A stretch of DNA of 41,588 nt from Chryseobacterium gleum (GTDB lineage: Bacteria > Bacteroidota > Bacteroidia > UBA10329). The stretch spans positions 1 to 41,588 of the forward strand of contig CAMDOM010000028.1 in assembly GCA_945903645.1 (NCBI GenBank), written 5' to 3'. The notes below the pieces were generated by a model. The model made no database searches. It had not been told where the DNA came from and worked only from the letters and a program-made list of their open reading frames with translations. Shown piece after piece: positions 15,054 to 23,972 of this stretch; position 1 is the stretch's first letter, and every line of letters begins with the position of its first letter. Made by a program: the position numbers and the translations under genes.

Positions 15054-16643
15054 ATGAGTACAGCCATAGGACACAGTCTGTATGAAAAAGGGGAAGCGAG
15101 ACGTAGTTTTGTCCACTGCGATCATTCTACTCAGGCTGGTCTCGGTACGCGAACACATCGAATGAGCCTTTTTTCTCCTTTGGAACTGTTACGAGCATTG
15201 TCGGTTCGCATCCATGAAAGATGGGTCGTGTTGGCCTTGCTCATCTTAACACTGGTTATTGCCTTCAATAAATTGGATAGCAGCGACATATCGGACTATG
15301 ACGAGGCCCGCCAGATTGTCAACGCTGTAGAGATGAATCGGAATGCCAATTGGCTCAACCTGTATTACAATGGAGAGCCAGACACATGGAATGCCAAGCC
15401 ACCTCTATTTGTGTGGTCGATGGTCATCTCGATGAAGGTCTTTGGCACATCCTTATGGAGTGCCCGTTTGCCTGCCGCCTTGTCAGGGACTGTTACGGTG
15501 TTATTATTCTATCTCCTTATCCGGATTCATCGTGGACAGCTTTTCGCCCTTTTCACTTGCTTATTGTTGCTGTCATCAAAAGCGGTGTTCGGTTCTCATC
15601 TGGCCCGAACCGCAGACTTTGATGCCATGTTTGTGATGTTTCTAACTGGTGGGACCGTAATGTTGGAACTCGGCCTTAGGAGGTCGATGAAGTATGGTAT
15701 CCTAATGACAGGATTATTTTTCGGACTCGCTTTTCTGACAAAGGGTACAGCTATTTTTCTTGTCATACCCGGAATTGTTGCGTACCTTTTTTTTACTGGG
15801 CAATTGAGAGGACTCGTCCACAGACCGCAGACATACTTTGCGACTCTTCTTTTCCTTACCATCTCTCTTGGATGGCTGATACTTTCAGCACAGTCTGGAG
15901 AAACATTCGTCTCTGAAAAAAGCCTGTATGGGGCATCGAGTTCTTGGCACACACTCATTTATCACGATACCATTGGCAGATATTTCGGACTTACAGGCTT
16001 TGAAGCTGGTAAAGGACATAGACCTCTTTTCTTTTTTGTCGCTTTGGATCTCTTGTTAAATGTATGGTGGTATCTCATCCTCATTGGCCTCGCTGTCGGA
16101 ATCTCAAGAATTAGTAAACAAGGCACGGCATTCCTACGCGAGTTATTTAGCCGCGAAAGGCTGATTTCTATTTCCGTGTTCGTCACAATGCCTTTGGTCG
16201 TCCTACTGTCGATGTCAGCCACGCAATTCGTTTGGTATTACGGGCCAATCACCCCGTATCTGGCTATTTTAATCACCTACAGTGTAAGATGGCTAGTCAT
16301 CAACCATAAGGCCTCAGGATTCCTTGTGTCGGCCATGATGGTTGCGCTTCTTGGTCGAGAGCTCCTTAGAACGGAAACGTATTCAGAGGATAAAGCGAAA
16401 TGCTTCAGGCACTTGCAAGATGACCTGCACACAAGCCCCATCAAATTTGTTGACCTAAGCCTCGGACCTGCTTGGCTTGCTTTGGTCAAACTTCACTCAC
16501 CTCAGGCGTTAGGTATAGATATTGACGGGCGATTTCAGGAATCTGGCATTACTTTGAAGGCGCATCCGTTGGATACGGAGCACCCTTGTGGTGTCGCCAT
16601 TGCCACAGCCCTATTACAGACCCCTCGTGTAGCTGGTTCCTGA
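15054..16643 (+). CDS. GT39/ArnT-like membrane glycosyltransferase
   Basis: This is a polytopic membrane protein of 529 aa, with at least eight hydrophobic helices. The first periplasmic loop carries the acidic motif SDYDEARQ typical of the GT39/GT83 (PMT/ArnT) superfamily, which transfers a sugar from a polyprenyl-phosphate donor to lipid or protein. Other landmarks are GEPDTWNAKPPLFVW after the acidic motif, SARLPAALSGTVTVLL, ARTADFDAMFVMF, and FLTKGTAIFLVIPG. The first 36 residues are polar and look unlike the family, so the start may be the ATG at 15162 (MSLFSPLELL). It stands alone next to tRNA-Arg, and its base use looks somewhat richer in G and C than its neighbours. Substrate unknown. 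Confidence 0.82.
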   Translation: MSTAIGHSLYEKGEARRSFVHCDHSTQAGLGTRTHRMSLFSPLELLRALSVRIHERWVVLALLILTLVIAFNKLDSSDISDYDEARQIVNAVEMNRNANWLNLYYNGEPDTWNAKPPLFVWSMVISMKVFGTSLWSARLPAALSGTVTVLLFYLLIRIHRGQLFALFTCLLLLSSKAVFGSHLARTADFDAMFVMFLTGGTVMLELGLRRSMKYGILMTGLFFGLAFLTKGTAIFLVIPGIVAYLFFTGQLRGLVHRPQTYFATLLFLTISLGWLILSAQSGETFVSEKSLYGASSSWHTLIYHDTIGRYFGLTGFEAGKGHRPLFFFVALDLLLNVWWYLILIGLAVGISRISKQGTAFLRELFSRERLISISVFVTMPLVVLLSMSATQFVWYYGPITPYLAILITYSVRWLVINHKASGFLVSAMMVALLGRELLRTETYSEDKAKCFRHLQDDLHTSPIKFVDLSLGPAWLALVKLHSPQALGIDIDGRFQESGITLKAHPLDTEHPCGVAIATALLQTPRVAGS

Positions 16644-16755
16644 CTACTTGAGCTCTCGATTGCATCTGCGTCAAAGCATACTGACAGGTATGTTAGCCAA
16701 TAGGACACCAGTGACAACGATTCTCAAGTCGGAAAATCTTTCTTAAAAAAAGAGG

Positions 16756-18810
16756 CTACGCAACGTTAGAACCAGCCCTTACCGCCCTATCAGGAGCAAC
16801 AAACGTCAGCTTTCCATCAGCGTCTTCGGCCATTAGCACCATACCTTGGCTTTCGATGCCCTTGATGTTGCGCGGGGCGAGGTTGCACAACAAGGTCACC
16901 TGCTGACCGATGATGTTTTCTGGCGAATAGCTCTCGGCAATGCCAGACACTACAGTGCGTACCTCCGTGCCAATATCAATCTTCAATTGCAGCAACTTGG
17001 CAGTCTTCGGCACCCGTTGCGCTTCTGTTATAGTACCAATGCGAATGTCCATTGCCTGAAACTGCTCGAAGTTCACCGTTGGTTTCACAGGAGGCAAGGC
17101 TGTAACTGCATTCGTCTTGGCCTTTGCTTTCAGCTTCTCCACCTCATTGTCCACGTCAGCATCTTCAAAACGGGTGAAAAGTAACTCGCCTTCACCTATT
17201 ATATGATTAGCAGGAAGCAAGACGGCAGGCACTTCGCCCCAAGTATATTTCGCATCTAACTTCAACATGTCGGCCAACTTCTGCGCTGTGAATGGCAGAA
17301 ACGGAGCCAACACCTGCGATAGATGCGCAGCAATTTGCAACGAGGTGGCAATCACCTTGGCGGCAGCTTCAGGGTCGGTTTTTATGGTCTTCCAAGGCTC
17401 GTTATCGGCCAAGTATTTATTTCCTAGCCGGGCAAGGTTCATGGCCTCCGCCAATGCTTGACGAAACTGAAATTTCTCTAACGGTGCCCCTACCTTTTCA
17501 TAAAAAGACAACGCATCTTTCAATACTTCGCTTTCCGTTTCTACGGAAGGAATCTTGCCTTCATAATACTTGTGTGTCAGTACCACAGCACGATTCACGA
17601 AATTGCCGAGAATAGCTACTAGCTCATTGTTGTTGCGCGCCTGAAAATCTTTCCATGTGAACTCGCTGTCTTTGGCCTCTGGCAAGATGGAGCATAGCAC
17701 GTAACGCAGCGCGTCCTTGCGGTCGGGATACGATTCGATGTATTCGTGCAGCCATACTGCCCAGTTACGGGAAGTGCTCAGCTTTTCGCCCTCCAAGTTC
17801 AGGAATTCATTAGCGGGCACATTCTGTGGCAGGATGTATTCACCATGCGATTTCAAAATTATCGGGAAAATGATACAATGGAAAACGATGTTGTCTTTGC
17901 CGATGAAATGGACGAGGCGGGTGTCGTCACTTTTCCAGTACGGTTCCCAGTTCTTGCCATTGTTGGCCGCCCATTGCTTTGTGGCACTGATGTAGCCGAT
18001 GGGCGCATCGAGCCACACATAAAGCACCTTGCCATCGGCACCCGCAACAGGCACTTTCACGCCCCAATCGAGGTCGCGGGTCATGGCACGCGCTTGCAAG
18101 CCACCATCCAACCACGAGTTACATTGCCCCACCACGTGGTTCTTCCACTCGTTGGGGTTGTGATGTGGCACACCGTCAATCGTGCCTTTATTGATCCATT
18201 CCTTGAGCCACTCGCCATGCTGCTCCATGGGCAGATACCAGTGGGTGGTTGTCTTCATCACAGGCGGTTTGCCGCTCAGCACGGATCGTGGATTGATAAG
18301 ATCCGTGGGACTCAATGTACTTCCGCATTTCTCGCATTGGTCGCCATAGGCATCCGTGTGGCCGCATTTAGGGCACGTACCCATGATGTAACGGTCGGCA
18401 AGAAACTGCTGTTGCTCCTCGTCAAAATACTGCTCACTTTCCTTGACTGTGAAGGTACCCTTCGCCAACAGATCAGTAAAAAACTGCGATGCCGTTTCGT
18501 GATGCAGCTCGGAAGATGTGCGGTGATAGATGTCAAAGCGGATGCCGAAATCAGCAAATGCCTTCTCGCAGATGGTGTGGTACTTGTCCACCAATTGCTG
18601 AGGGGTGATACCGTCCTTCTTGGCACGTAGCGTGATAGCCGCACCGTGCTCGTCCGACCCGCATACGAACACCGCGTCCTCTCCTTTCAGTTTCAGATAG
18701 CGCACATAAATGTCGGCTGGCAAATATGCCCCTGCCAAATGGCCGAGATGGACAGGCCCGTTCACATAAGGAAGGGCTGCAGTAATGAGATGGCGTTTCG
18801 GTTTAATCAC
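16756..18810 (-). CDS. metG: Methionyl-tRNA synthetase
   Basis: MetG charges tRNA-Met. The 684-aa protein shows the class I signature HLGH at 21-24 and the KMSKS-equivalent KLSTS at 343-347. A four-Cys zinc knuckle (C146, C149, C159, C162) marks the E. coli-type enzyme. A C-terminal EMAP/tRNA-binding domain runs from about residue 578 (FEQFQAMDIRIGTI, then VVSGIAESY and LLCNLAPRNIKGIESQGMVL). The ATG at 18810 is the natural start, since the HLGH motif lies only 20 residues in. It is divergent from the LD-carboxypeptidase gene, with 61 bases between them, and has a TATCTTTG element 38 bases upstream. Confidence 0.97.
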   Translation of the reverse strand: MIKPKRHLITAALPYVNGPVHLGHLAGAYLPADIYVRYLKLKGEDAVFVCGSDEHGAAITLRAKKDGITPQQLVDKYHTICEKAFADFGIRFDIYHRTSSELHHETASQFFTDLLAKGTFTVKESEQYFDEEQQQFLADRYIMGTCPKCGHTDAYGDQCEKCGSTLSPTDLINPRSVLSGKPPVMKTTTHWYLPMEQHGEWLKEWINKGTIDGVPHHNPNEWKNHVVGQCNSWLDGGLQARAMTRDLDWGVKVPVAGADGKVLYVWLDAPIGYISATKQWAANNGKNWEPYWKSDDTRLVHFIGKDNIVFHCIIFPIILKSHGEYILPQNVPANEFLNLEGEKLSTSRNWAVWLHEYIESYPDRKDALRYVLCSILPEAKDSEFTWKDFQARNNNELVAILGNFVNRAVVLTHKYYEGKIPSVETESEVLKDALSFYEKVGAPLEKFQFRQALAEAMNLARLGNKYLADNEPWKTIKTDPEAAAKVIATSLQIAAHLSQVLAPFLPFTAQKLADMLKLDAKYTWGEVPAVLLPANHIIGEGELLFTRFEDADVDNEVEKLKAKAKTNAVTALPPVKPTVNFEQFQAMDIRIGTITEAQRVPKTAKLLQLKIDIGTEVRTVVSGIAESYSPENIIGQQVTLLCNLAPRNIKGIESQGMVLMAEDADGKLTFVAPDRAVRAGSNVA

Positions 18811-18847
18811 GAATTCTGTAAATCAGTTTTGTTCCTTTGCAGAACGC

Positions 18848-18855
18848 CAAAGATA
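18848..18855 (-). promoter_or_regulatory. -7 promoter element (TATCTTTG) for metG
   Basis: Exact TAnnTTTG on the minus strand in the 61-base divergent spacer, 38 bases from the metG ATG. No TTG is seen at the -33 distance. Confidence 0.45.
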
Positions 18856-18871
18856 GATATGGCAATTCGGC

Positions 18872-19777
18872 ATGACACTACCTCCCCACCTTCATCTTGG
18901 CGACACCATCGGCATTGTAGCCACTGCACGTAAAATGAGCTATGAAGAAGCCACTCCTGCCATTGGAATGTTGGTGGACGAAGGCTTCAAGGTGCGCACT
19001 GGACAACGAATGTTTGGTGAAAAGAACCAATTTTCTGGAACGGATGAAGAGCGCACTGCCGATATGCAACGCATGTTGGACGACCCCGAAGTGAAGGCTA
19101 TTCTCTGCGCTCGAGGTGGCTATGGCACAGTGCGCATCATCGACCAACTGGATTTTACTGAGTTCTGCAAACATCCAAAATGGATTTGCGGATTTAGTGA
19201 TGTGACTGTGCTTCATGCACACATCAACCAAAATTTCGGGATTGCTACGCTTCATAGCTCCATGCCTGTGAACATGAAAGCCATGCGCCCAACGCACCTC
19301 ACCTTTCGTTCGTTGATTGATGCGTTGCTGCATCGCTATTCGCCTATTGAAACGCCAACGCACTACTTAAATCAAATAGGGCACTGCGAAGCCGAAGTGG
19401 TGGGTGGCAATCTCTCCATTCTCTATTCGCTATTAGGTTCCGCTTCGGATGTGAATACCGATGGCAAAATCTTATTTCTTGAAGATTTGGATGAATATCT
19501 CTATCATATCGATAGAATGATGATGAACATGAAACGCAACGGACGGCTTTCAAACCTTGCCGGACTTATAGTGGGTGGCATGACCGATATGCGCGACAAC
19601 GGCATTGCCTTTGGCGAAACAGCCGAAGAAATTATCAAACGCCATGTTTCGGAGCTATATATTCCTGTGACATTTCGGTTTCCAGCAGGGCATCAAGAGG
19701 ACAACAGAGCGCTTGTATTTGGCAAAAAAGCCGCCCTAAGAGTAACGGAAAGCGGCTCTCATTTTAGTTACGTTTAG
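18872..19777 (+). CDS. LD-carboxypeptidase (peptidase S66 family)
   Basis: The enzyme trims the terminal D-Ala from murein tetrapeptides in the cytoplasm during peptidoglycan recycling (LdcA-type). It is 301 aa, a usual length. The N-terminal GDTIGIVATAR strand and the ARGGYGTVRIIDQLD segment are typical. The catalytic triad is visible as S109 (GFSDVT), E204 (FLEDLDEY) and H274 (AGHQEDN), with the spacing known from Pseudomonas LdcA. It has no signal peptide, which fits a cytoplasmic enzyme. It is transcribed divergently from metG. No functional link between the two is implied. Confidence 0.93.
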   Translation: MTLPPHLHLGDTIGIVATARKMSYEEATPAIGMLVDEGFKVRTGQRMFGEKNQFSGTDEERTADMQRMLDDPEVKAILCARGGYGTVRIIDQLDFTEFCKHPKWICGFSDVTVLHAHINQNFGIATLHSSMPVNMKAMRPTHLTFRSLIDALLHRYSPIETPTHYLNQIGHCEAEVVGGNLSILYSLLGSASDVNTDGKILFLEDLDEYLYHIDRMMMNMKRNGRLSNLAGLIVGGMTDMRDNGIAFGETAEEIIKRHVSELYIPVTFRFPAGHQEDNRALVFGKKAALRVTESGSHFSYV

Positions 19778-19817
19778 CTACGCATTCTCCCAAACCTTCG
19801 CGAGCTTATCTACTCTA

Positions 19818-20456
19818 TTATTTCTCCACTTTTTCGAATCCTGCTGGGATGGCGAACATTTTATCGTCCAATTTTTTAGGCTCTAATTTATCCACCTTGA
19901 TAAAGCCTTTTTTCTCACGAAGTAACGACATCTCGTCTGCCATCATAGGGAATTTGCGGTCTAAATCTGGAAGCGAAGTATAAAAAGCACTGTAGTTATC
20001 CTTGCGTTTTAAGATTTTCAACAACTTGGGGAAGAATGAATAATAGCCTTCTGCAACCCAATACGACACTTCGCTATTCAGCTCTTTGCTTTTAACACGA
20101 AATTGCTCGCAGTTCTTGCCCATTATCACTTTTTCGAGTTCGCCCTTTTTCAATTCCAACCCTTTCACTGGAGCCAATTCTCCAGATTTCGGCCGTTTTA
20201 AATAAAGATTTCTTTCGTGGCTTAGCGCAGTCATTTCTTTGGTTTCTAGATTCACCAAAAGGGTGGCGACAAGTTTGTCGTTGCCGTCAATTATCTCATC
20301 TATCCGAACCATATTTCCTTTTACGTGATAGGCATATTTGGTGGCCTCTACCATATTGGATTTTGTAAAATAAATAGACCCCTCAAATTCTTGAGCTTGG
20401 GTAAATCCGCTAAAAAAGATGGTAAAAGCGAGAATTAAAGTATAAATGAAACGCAT
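19818..20456 (-). CDS. Exported DUF4412-like protein
   Basis: This 212-aa protein has a signal peptide (MRFIYTLILAFTIFFSGFTQAQ). The FEGSIYFTKSN start of the mature part, the VKGNMVRIDEI segment and KLVATLLVNLETKEMTALSHERNLY are characteristic of the LolA/DUF4412-like beta-sheet proteins common in Bacteroidota. A single Cys (in MGKNCEQFRV) follows the usual family position. It is a periplasmic or outer-membrane-associated protein of unknown function. The gene stands alone, convergent with the LD-carboxypeptidase gene and divergent from yraN. Confidence 0.65.
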   Translation of the reverse strand: MRFIYTLILAFTIFFSGFTQAQEFEGSIYFTKSNMVEATKYAYHVKGNMVRIDEIIDGNDKLVATLLVNLETKEMTALSHERNLYLKRPKSGELAPVKGLELKKGELEKVIMGKNCEQFRVKSKELNSEVSYWVAEGYYSFFPKLLKILKRKDNYSAFYTSLPDLDRKFPMMADEMSLLREKKGFIKVDKLEPKKLDDKMFAIPAGFEKVEK

Positions 20457-20530
20457 GTTGGGCTATTTTTAGGGACTGAATTGAACAAAATCTGTGCTGC
20501 CAAAGTTGGCAAAAACTATGCAATCGAACC

Positions 20531-20893
20531 ATGGCCGAACATAATGATTTGGGACAACAAGGCGAGAAGCTTGCCGTGGCCTATTTGGACTCGAAAGGCT
20601 ACATTATTTTAGCCACAAATTGGCGCAGTGGGCGCAACGAATTGGATATCGTTGCGCAGCATAATGACATTATTGTGTTTGTGGAAGTGAAGGCGCGTGC
20701 TACCGGCTTTTTTGGCGAACCGTTTCACGCAGTGCTGCGAGAAAAACAGCGCAGAACCATAGCCGCGGCCAATGCCTATATGGAGAAATTTGGAGTGATG
20801 TTGGAGGCGCGCTTCGACATTATTTCAATTGTAATAACCGAAGACCGCCATCGTATTGACCACTTAGAAGAAGCGTTTTACCCCATAGCCTAG
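20531..20893 (+). CDS. UPF0102/YraN family protein, predicted nuclease fold
   Basis: The protein has 120 aa, the usual length of YraN homologues. The family core is clear: GEKLAVAYLDSKGY near the start, then NELDIVAQHNDIIVFVEVKAR. That gives the D-(x)n-ExK pattern of restriction-endonuclease-like folds (D in ELDIV, E and K in VEVK). YraN proteins are thought to act in DNA metabolism, but the cellular role is unsettled. The gene begins 74 bases after the divergent DUF4412 gene. No promoter consensus was seen. Confidence 0.9.
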   Translation: MAEHNDLGQQGEKLAVAYLDSKGYIILATNWRSGRNELDIVAQHNDIIVFVEVKARATGFFGEPFHAVLREKQRRTIAAANAYMEKFGVMLEARFDIISIVITEDRHRIDHLEEAFYPIA

Positions 20894-20921
20894 CCCCGAA
20901 ACTGCCCCTAGCTTCTGCTTC

Positions 20922-20929
20922 TATCTTTG
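20922..20929 (+). promoter_or_regulatory. -7 promoter element (TATCTTTG) for the pseudouridine synthase gene
   Basis: Exact TAnnTTTG whose last base is 15 bases before the ATG at 20945. Its position argues against the in-frame TTG at 20927, which lies inside the element. Confidence 0.5.
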
Positions 20930-20944
20930 CGCAAGCGCAACACC

Positions 20945-21916
20945 ATGGAAAGACCGAAAAGAAATGCCGCCTCCAAACCCAGTGGAGAGTCGAAAAGAGG
21001 ACGTAAATCAACTGGCGATAAACCCAAAGGAGCCAAGCCACCAACTCCATTTTATGGGCCAGAGAAGAAACTGAGCAAAACCCTTAAGCGCAAGGAAGAA
21101 CGCGATAAGTTGCCACCGCTTGAAATGGAAAAGCCCAAGCGCACCTTTAAAGGGGGCAAGGCAATAGGCAAAGTGGTGACGCCAGTGGACGAAGCCCCCA
21201 CAGAACTTCGCTTGAATCAGTTTATAGCCCGAGCTGGTGTTTGTTCGAGGCGCGAGGCAGATGAACTTATTGCCAACAACCTGATTAAAGTGAACGGCAA
21301 AGTAGTGACCGAACTGGGCATGCGAGTGAAATACACCGACCGTGTGGAATACAACGGAAAGACCTTACAAGGAGAGCGCATGGTGTATGTGCTGCTCAAC
21401 AAGCCCAAAGGATTTATTACCACCACAGCTGACGACAAAGAGCGTAAAACTGTGATGGAATTGGTAGCCAGCGCTTGCGAAGAGCGCATTTATCCAGTCG
21501 GACGATTGGATCGCGCTACAGTTGGACTTTTACTCTTCACCAACGATGGAAAACTGGCCGAAAAACTGACCCATCCATCCAATGCCATCCGTAAAATCTA
21601 TCATGTTTTCCTAAATAAAACCATGAAAGAGGAAGATTTGGACCAAATTGCCAATGGAGTGGAATTGGAAGACGGTTTTATAAAACCCGACCGCATCAAC
21701 TATGTGGTAGAAGCTTTAAACGGAGACGAAATTGGCATTCAAATTCACTCCGGAAAAAACCACATTGTGCGAAGAATATTTGAACACATGGGCTACGAAG
21801 TGGTGAAACTGGATAGAACTCTATTTGCAGGGTTGACCAAAAAAGACCTGCCACGCGGCAAATGGCGTTTCCTTACCGAAAAGGAAGTAGCCATGTTGAA
21901 GATGCTGGCAAAGTAG
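20945..21916 (+). CDS. RluB/RsuA-family pseudouridine synthase
   Basis: The enzyme isomerises uridine to pseudouridine in rRNA. The 323-aa sequence has a Lys/Arg-rich, probably disordered N-terminal tail of about 85 residues. An S4 RNA-binding domain follows (LRLNQFIARAGVCSRREADE, then NNLIKVNGKVVTELG), then the catalytic domain with the active-site Asp in GRLDRATVGLLLFTNDG and the HSGKNHIVRRIFEHMGYEV block typical of the RsuA/RluB/RluE/RluF group. ATG at 20945 was chosen over TTG at 20927, because the latter overlaps a -7 promoter element. The target (23S position, as for RluB) cannot be told from sequence alone. Basic N-terminal extensions like this are common in Bacteroidota. Confidence 0.93.
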   Translation: MERPKRNAASKPSGESKRGRKSTGDKPKGAKPPTPFYGPEKKLSKTLKRKEERDKLPPLEMEKPKRTFKGGKAIGKVVTPVDEAPTELRLNQFIARAGVCSRREADELIANNLIKVNGKVVTELGMRVKYTDRVEYNGKTLQGERMVYVLLNKPKGFITTTADDKERKTVMELVASACEERIYPVGRLDRATVGLLLFTNDGKLAEKLTHPSNAIRKIYHVFLNKTMKEEDLDQIANGVELEDGFIKPDRINYVVEALNGDEIGIQIHSGKNHIVRRIFEHMGYEVVKLDRTLFAGLTKKDLPRGKWRFLTEKEVAMLKMLAK

Positions 21917-21921
21917 GTTTG
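21914..21921 (+). promoter_or_regulatory. -7 promoter element (TAGGTTTG) before the SGNH-like gene
   Basis: Exact TAnnTTTG beginning within the stop codon of the pseudouridine synthase gene, 26 bases before the ATG at 21948. The nearest TTG upstream (21896-21898) is only 15 bases away, so support is partial. Confidence 0.35.
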
Positions 21922-21947
21922 CAGCAGATTAGTTAGGTAGTCAGGTT

Positions 21948-23150
21948 ATGGGATATTCGCGCACGTTAGGAATACTCATGGTGCTGATTATCGCAGCGCT
22001 AACCCAATGGGCATTCCGTTTCGTAATGGCGTCCACGCCCGTGGATGCATTCGTCAGGCTTTTGGTGCTTATGGCCGATGTGCTCTTGTTTATTCCTGCA
22101 ATCGCAGCGCTTCTTTCCGCCAAAAGTATTTCTGACACCGTTAGAAACTGGCTGCGAAAGAGCCCTCGATTCGCATCCATTTATATAGGTTGTGCAATTG
22201 CATTTGGAATGGTGCTCGCGGTAGAGTTCGGATGCCGCTATTATTTCAAGCACAAATACACCCCGCCTTACACTGAGCGCACCGAATGGAACCCAACCCA
22301 CGACCCGCTAAAAGCCAAAGGCGACACCATTCACCACCGCTGCTTTGTGAACGATACGCTTATTTATGACATTGATTATACCATCGATACTCTGGGCAGA
22401 AGGCAGGTACCGAACGCCCATGCAGATTCAACCTATCGGGAATTTGCAATGCTTGCGGGCTGCTCCTATATGTTCGGTTATGGCGTGGAAGACAGACAAA
22501 CATTCGCTTTTGCCCTGGATAGCAGCAGTGGATTGAAACCATACAATTACGCCAAATCAGGACAAGGCCCGCAGCATCTGCTTACCACATTGAAGGCAAC
22601 AAACCTCCACCTTCAAATAAATGAACCTAACGGAAGATTGATTTATCTCTTTATTGATGACCATTTGCCGCGCCTCATCGGTTCGCGCAGACTGATTAAA
22701 ATGTGGGGGCGCGATTTCCCGTATTTCTTTCTCGAAAATGGCGAATTGAAGCAGGATGGCACTTTCACTACCGGGCGCCCCATCACCACCGCTGTTTATC
22801 GCATACTGACCCAAAGTGCGTTTCTCGACCTGTTTGATATCGACATCCCTTGGAGCATCAACGATGCGTATTTGGAACTGGCCGCCAAGGTATTCGCAGC
22901 CTCTCAAAAAGAGTTCTTGAAACAGTATCCCAATGGCGATTTTGTAGTGGTGATAGGGCCAAACAGCACGCTTATCACGCGACTAATTCCACACTTAAAA
23001 AAAGAGGGCGTGACTTATCTCGACTGCTCACAATTGCTAGACAAGGAAAAACCTGAATACAAACTATTCAGAACTGAGGGCCATCCTAATGGGCTTTATT
23101 ATCAGCGGATTGCACAAGAATTGGCAGTGTATTTTGAAGGGAAGCCGTAG
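21948..23150 (+). CDS. Membrane protein with SGNH/GDSL hydrolase-like domain
   Basis: Of 400 aa, the first 100 contain three likely transmembrane helices (about 7-25, 35-57 and 78-96). The rest resembles an SGNH-type esterase or acyltransferase domain. Block I appears as AGCSYMFGYGV (S173 as nucleophile, Cys for the usual Asp before it), a Gly block as SGQGPQH (205-210), and the C-terminal block as EGHPNGLYY (E377, H379 where D-x-H is usual). This looks like the lipid- or glycan-modifying SGNH proteins anchored in the inner membrane with a periplasmic domain. The substrate is unknown. The two replaced positions leave catalytic activity uncertain. Confidence 0.68.
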   Translation: MGYSRTLGILMVLIIAALTQWAFRFVMASTPVDAFVRLLVLMADVLLFIPAIAALLSAKSISDTVRNWLRKSPRFASIYIGCAIAFGMVLAVEFGCRYYFKHKYTPPYTERTEWNPTHDPLKAKGDTIHHRCFVNDTLIYDIDYTIDTLGRRQVPNAHADSTYREFAMLAGCSYMFGYGVEDRQTFAFALDSSSGLKPYNYAKSGQGPQHLLTTLKATNLHLQINEPNGRLIYLFIDDHLPRLIGSRRLIKMWGRDFPYFFLENGELKQDGTFTTGRPITTAVYRILTQSAFLDLFDIDIPWSINDAYLELAAKVFAASQKEFLKQYPNGDFVVVIGPNSTLITRLIPHLKKEGVTYLDCSQLLDKEKPEYKLFRTEGHPNGLYYQRIAQELAVYFEGKP

Positions 23151-23207
23151 GAAAAATAAACCAATTTTCGTGCCATTGACTTGAATTCTTGTAGAGCAAA
23201 TAAAAAC

Positions 23208-23795
23208 CTACAGCCCGGAAGTCAGCAAATCTTGCTCATTATCCAAGTCACTAAGTTGAGGTAACATTTTGACATGAAGCCCTAATTTAGAAACTCTCGC
23301 TAAGGTATCTTCTAACACGGAAGCATTGCTCCACTTCATGTTTTCAAACAGGGAAATATTTACTGTTTTCATCCCAATCAAATAATAGCCACCGTCTTCG
23401 GCTGGGCCAAGCACTATATCGTGGCTTTCTAGAGTATCAAAGGCAGTTGAAATTAACGCTGCAGAAATTTCAGGACAATCGCTACCAATAAGCACAGCCG
23501 TGGTTGCACCTTCGGCAAATGACGTGCTAAACGCATGATGCATCCGCGCTCCTAAATCTGCCCCTACTTGCCGATGCTTTTCAAAAAAAACATTGGGCCA
23601 CGCATCGTCCTGTTCTATTGCACTAGAATAATAAAGCTGACGTTGGCAATCTACTCCAAGAGAGGCGATGCGGGTTATATTCAACAACTGCCTATAAACC
23701 TGCAATGCCCGCGCATTGCCAACAGTTACTGCCAACCGCGTTTTGACCTTACCCAACACTGGGTTTTTTATGAAAATGATAAGATGTTTCACCAC
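23208..23795 (-). CDS. DUF2064 / TIGR04282-type glycosyltransferase
   Basis: The 195-aa protein begins LIIFIKNPVLGKVKTRLA, the characteristic start of the DUF2064 nucleotide-sugar-type transferases (TIGR04282). It continues with LIGSDCPEISAALI and DIVLGPAEDGGYYLIGM and ends LSDLDNEQDL. Homologues occur in arsenosugar biosynthesis clusters, but no arsenic genes are nearby, so the substrate is open. No ATG is suitable. The start is GTG at 23795 or the adjoining GTG at 23792. A CAAACCTA sequence (TAGGTTTG on the minus strand, 23797-23804) lies directly upstream, which would make any leader very short. Confidence 0.85.
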   Translation of the reverse strand: MVKHLIIFIKNPVLGKVKTRLAVTVGNARALQVYRQLLNITRIASLGVDCQRQLYYSSAIEQDDAWPNVFFEKHRQVGADLGARMHHAFSTSFAEGATTAVLIGSDCPEISAALISTAFDTLESHDIVLGPAEDGGYYLIGMKTVNISLFENMKWSNASVLEDTLARVSKLGLHVKMLPQLSDLDNEQDLLTSGL

Positions 23796-23972
23796 ACAAA
23801 CCTACAGTTTGAATTGCCTTCCATCATCGTCACACTAGCGCCAAATGCCCTTCAACGAAAACTGCAACAATTCCCTCGAAAAATTATTCATTCGCTTTTA
23901 ACTCCCATCCGATTCTAGTACCTTAGGCGGCCTTTGCCAGCACGGTATTTTAGTTCAAACCCACGCATTTAC

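Noticed and set aside
17746-18630. A 294-aa open frame on the plus strand
   Set aside because: Fully antisense to metG, with no recognisable domain.
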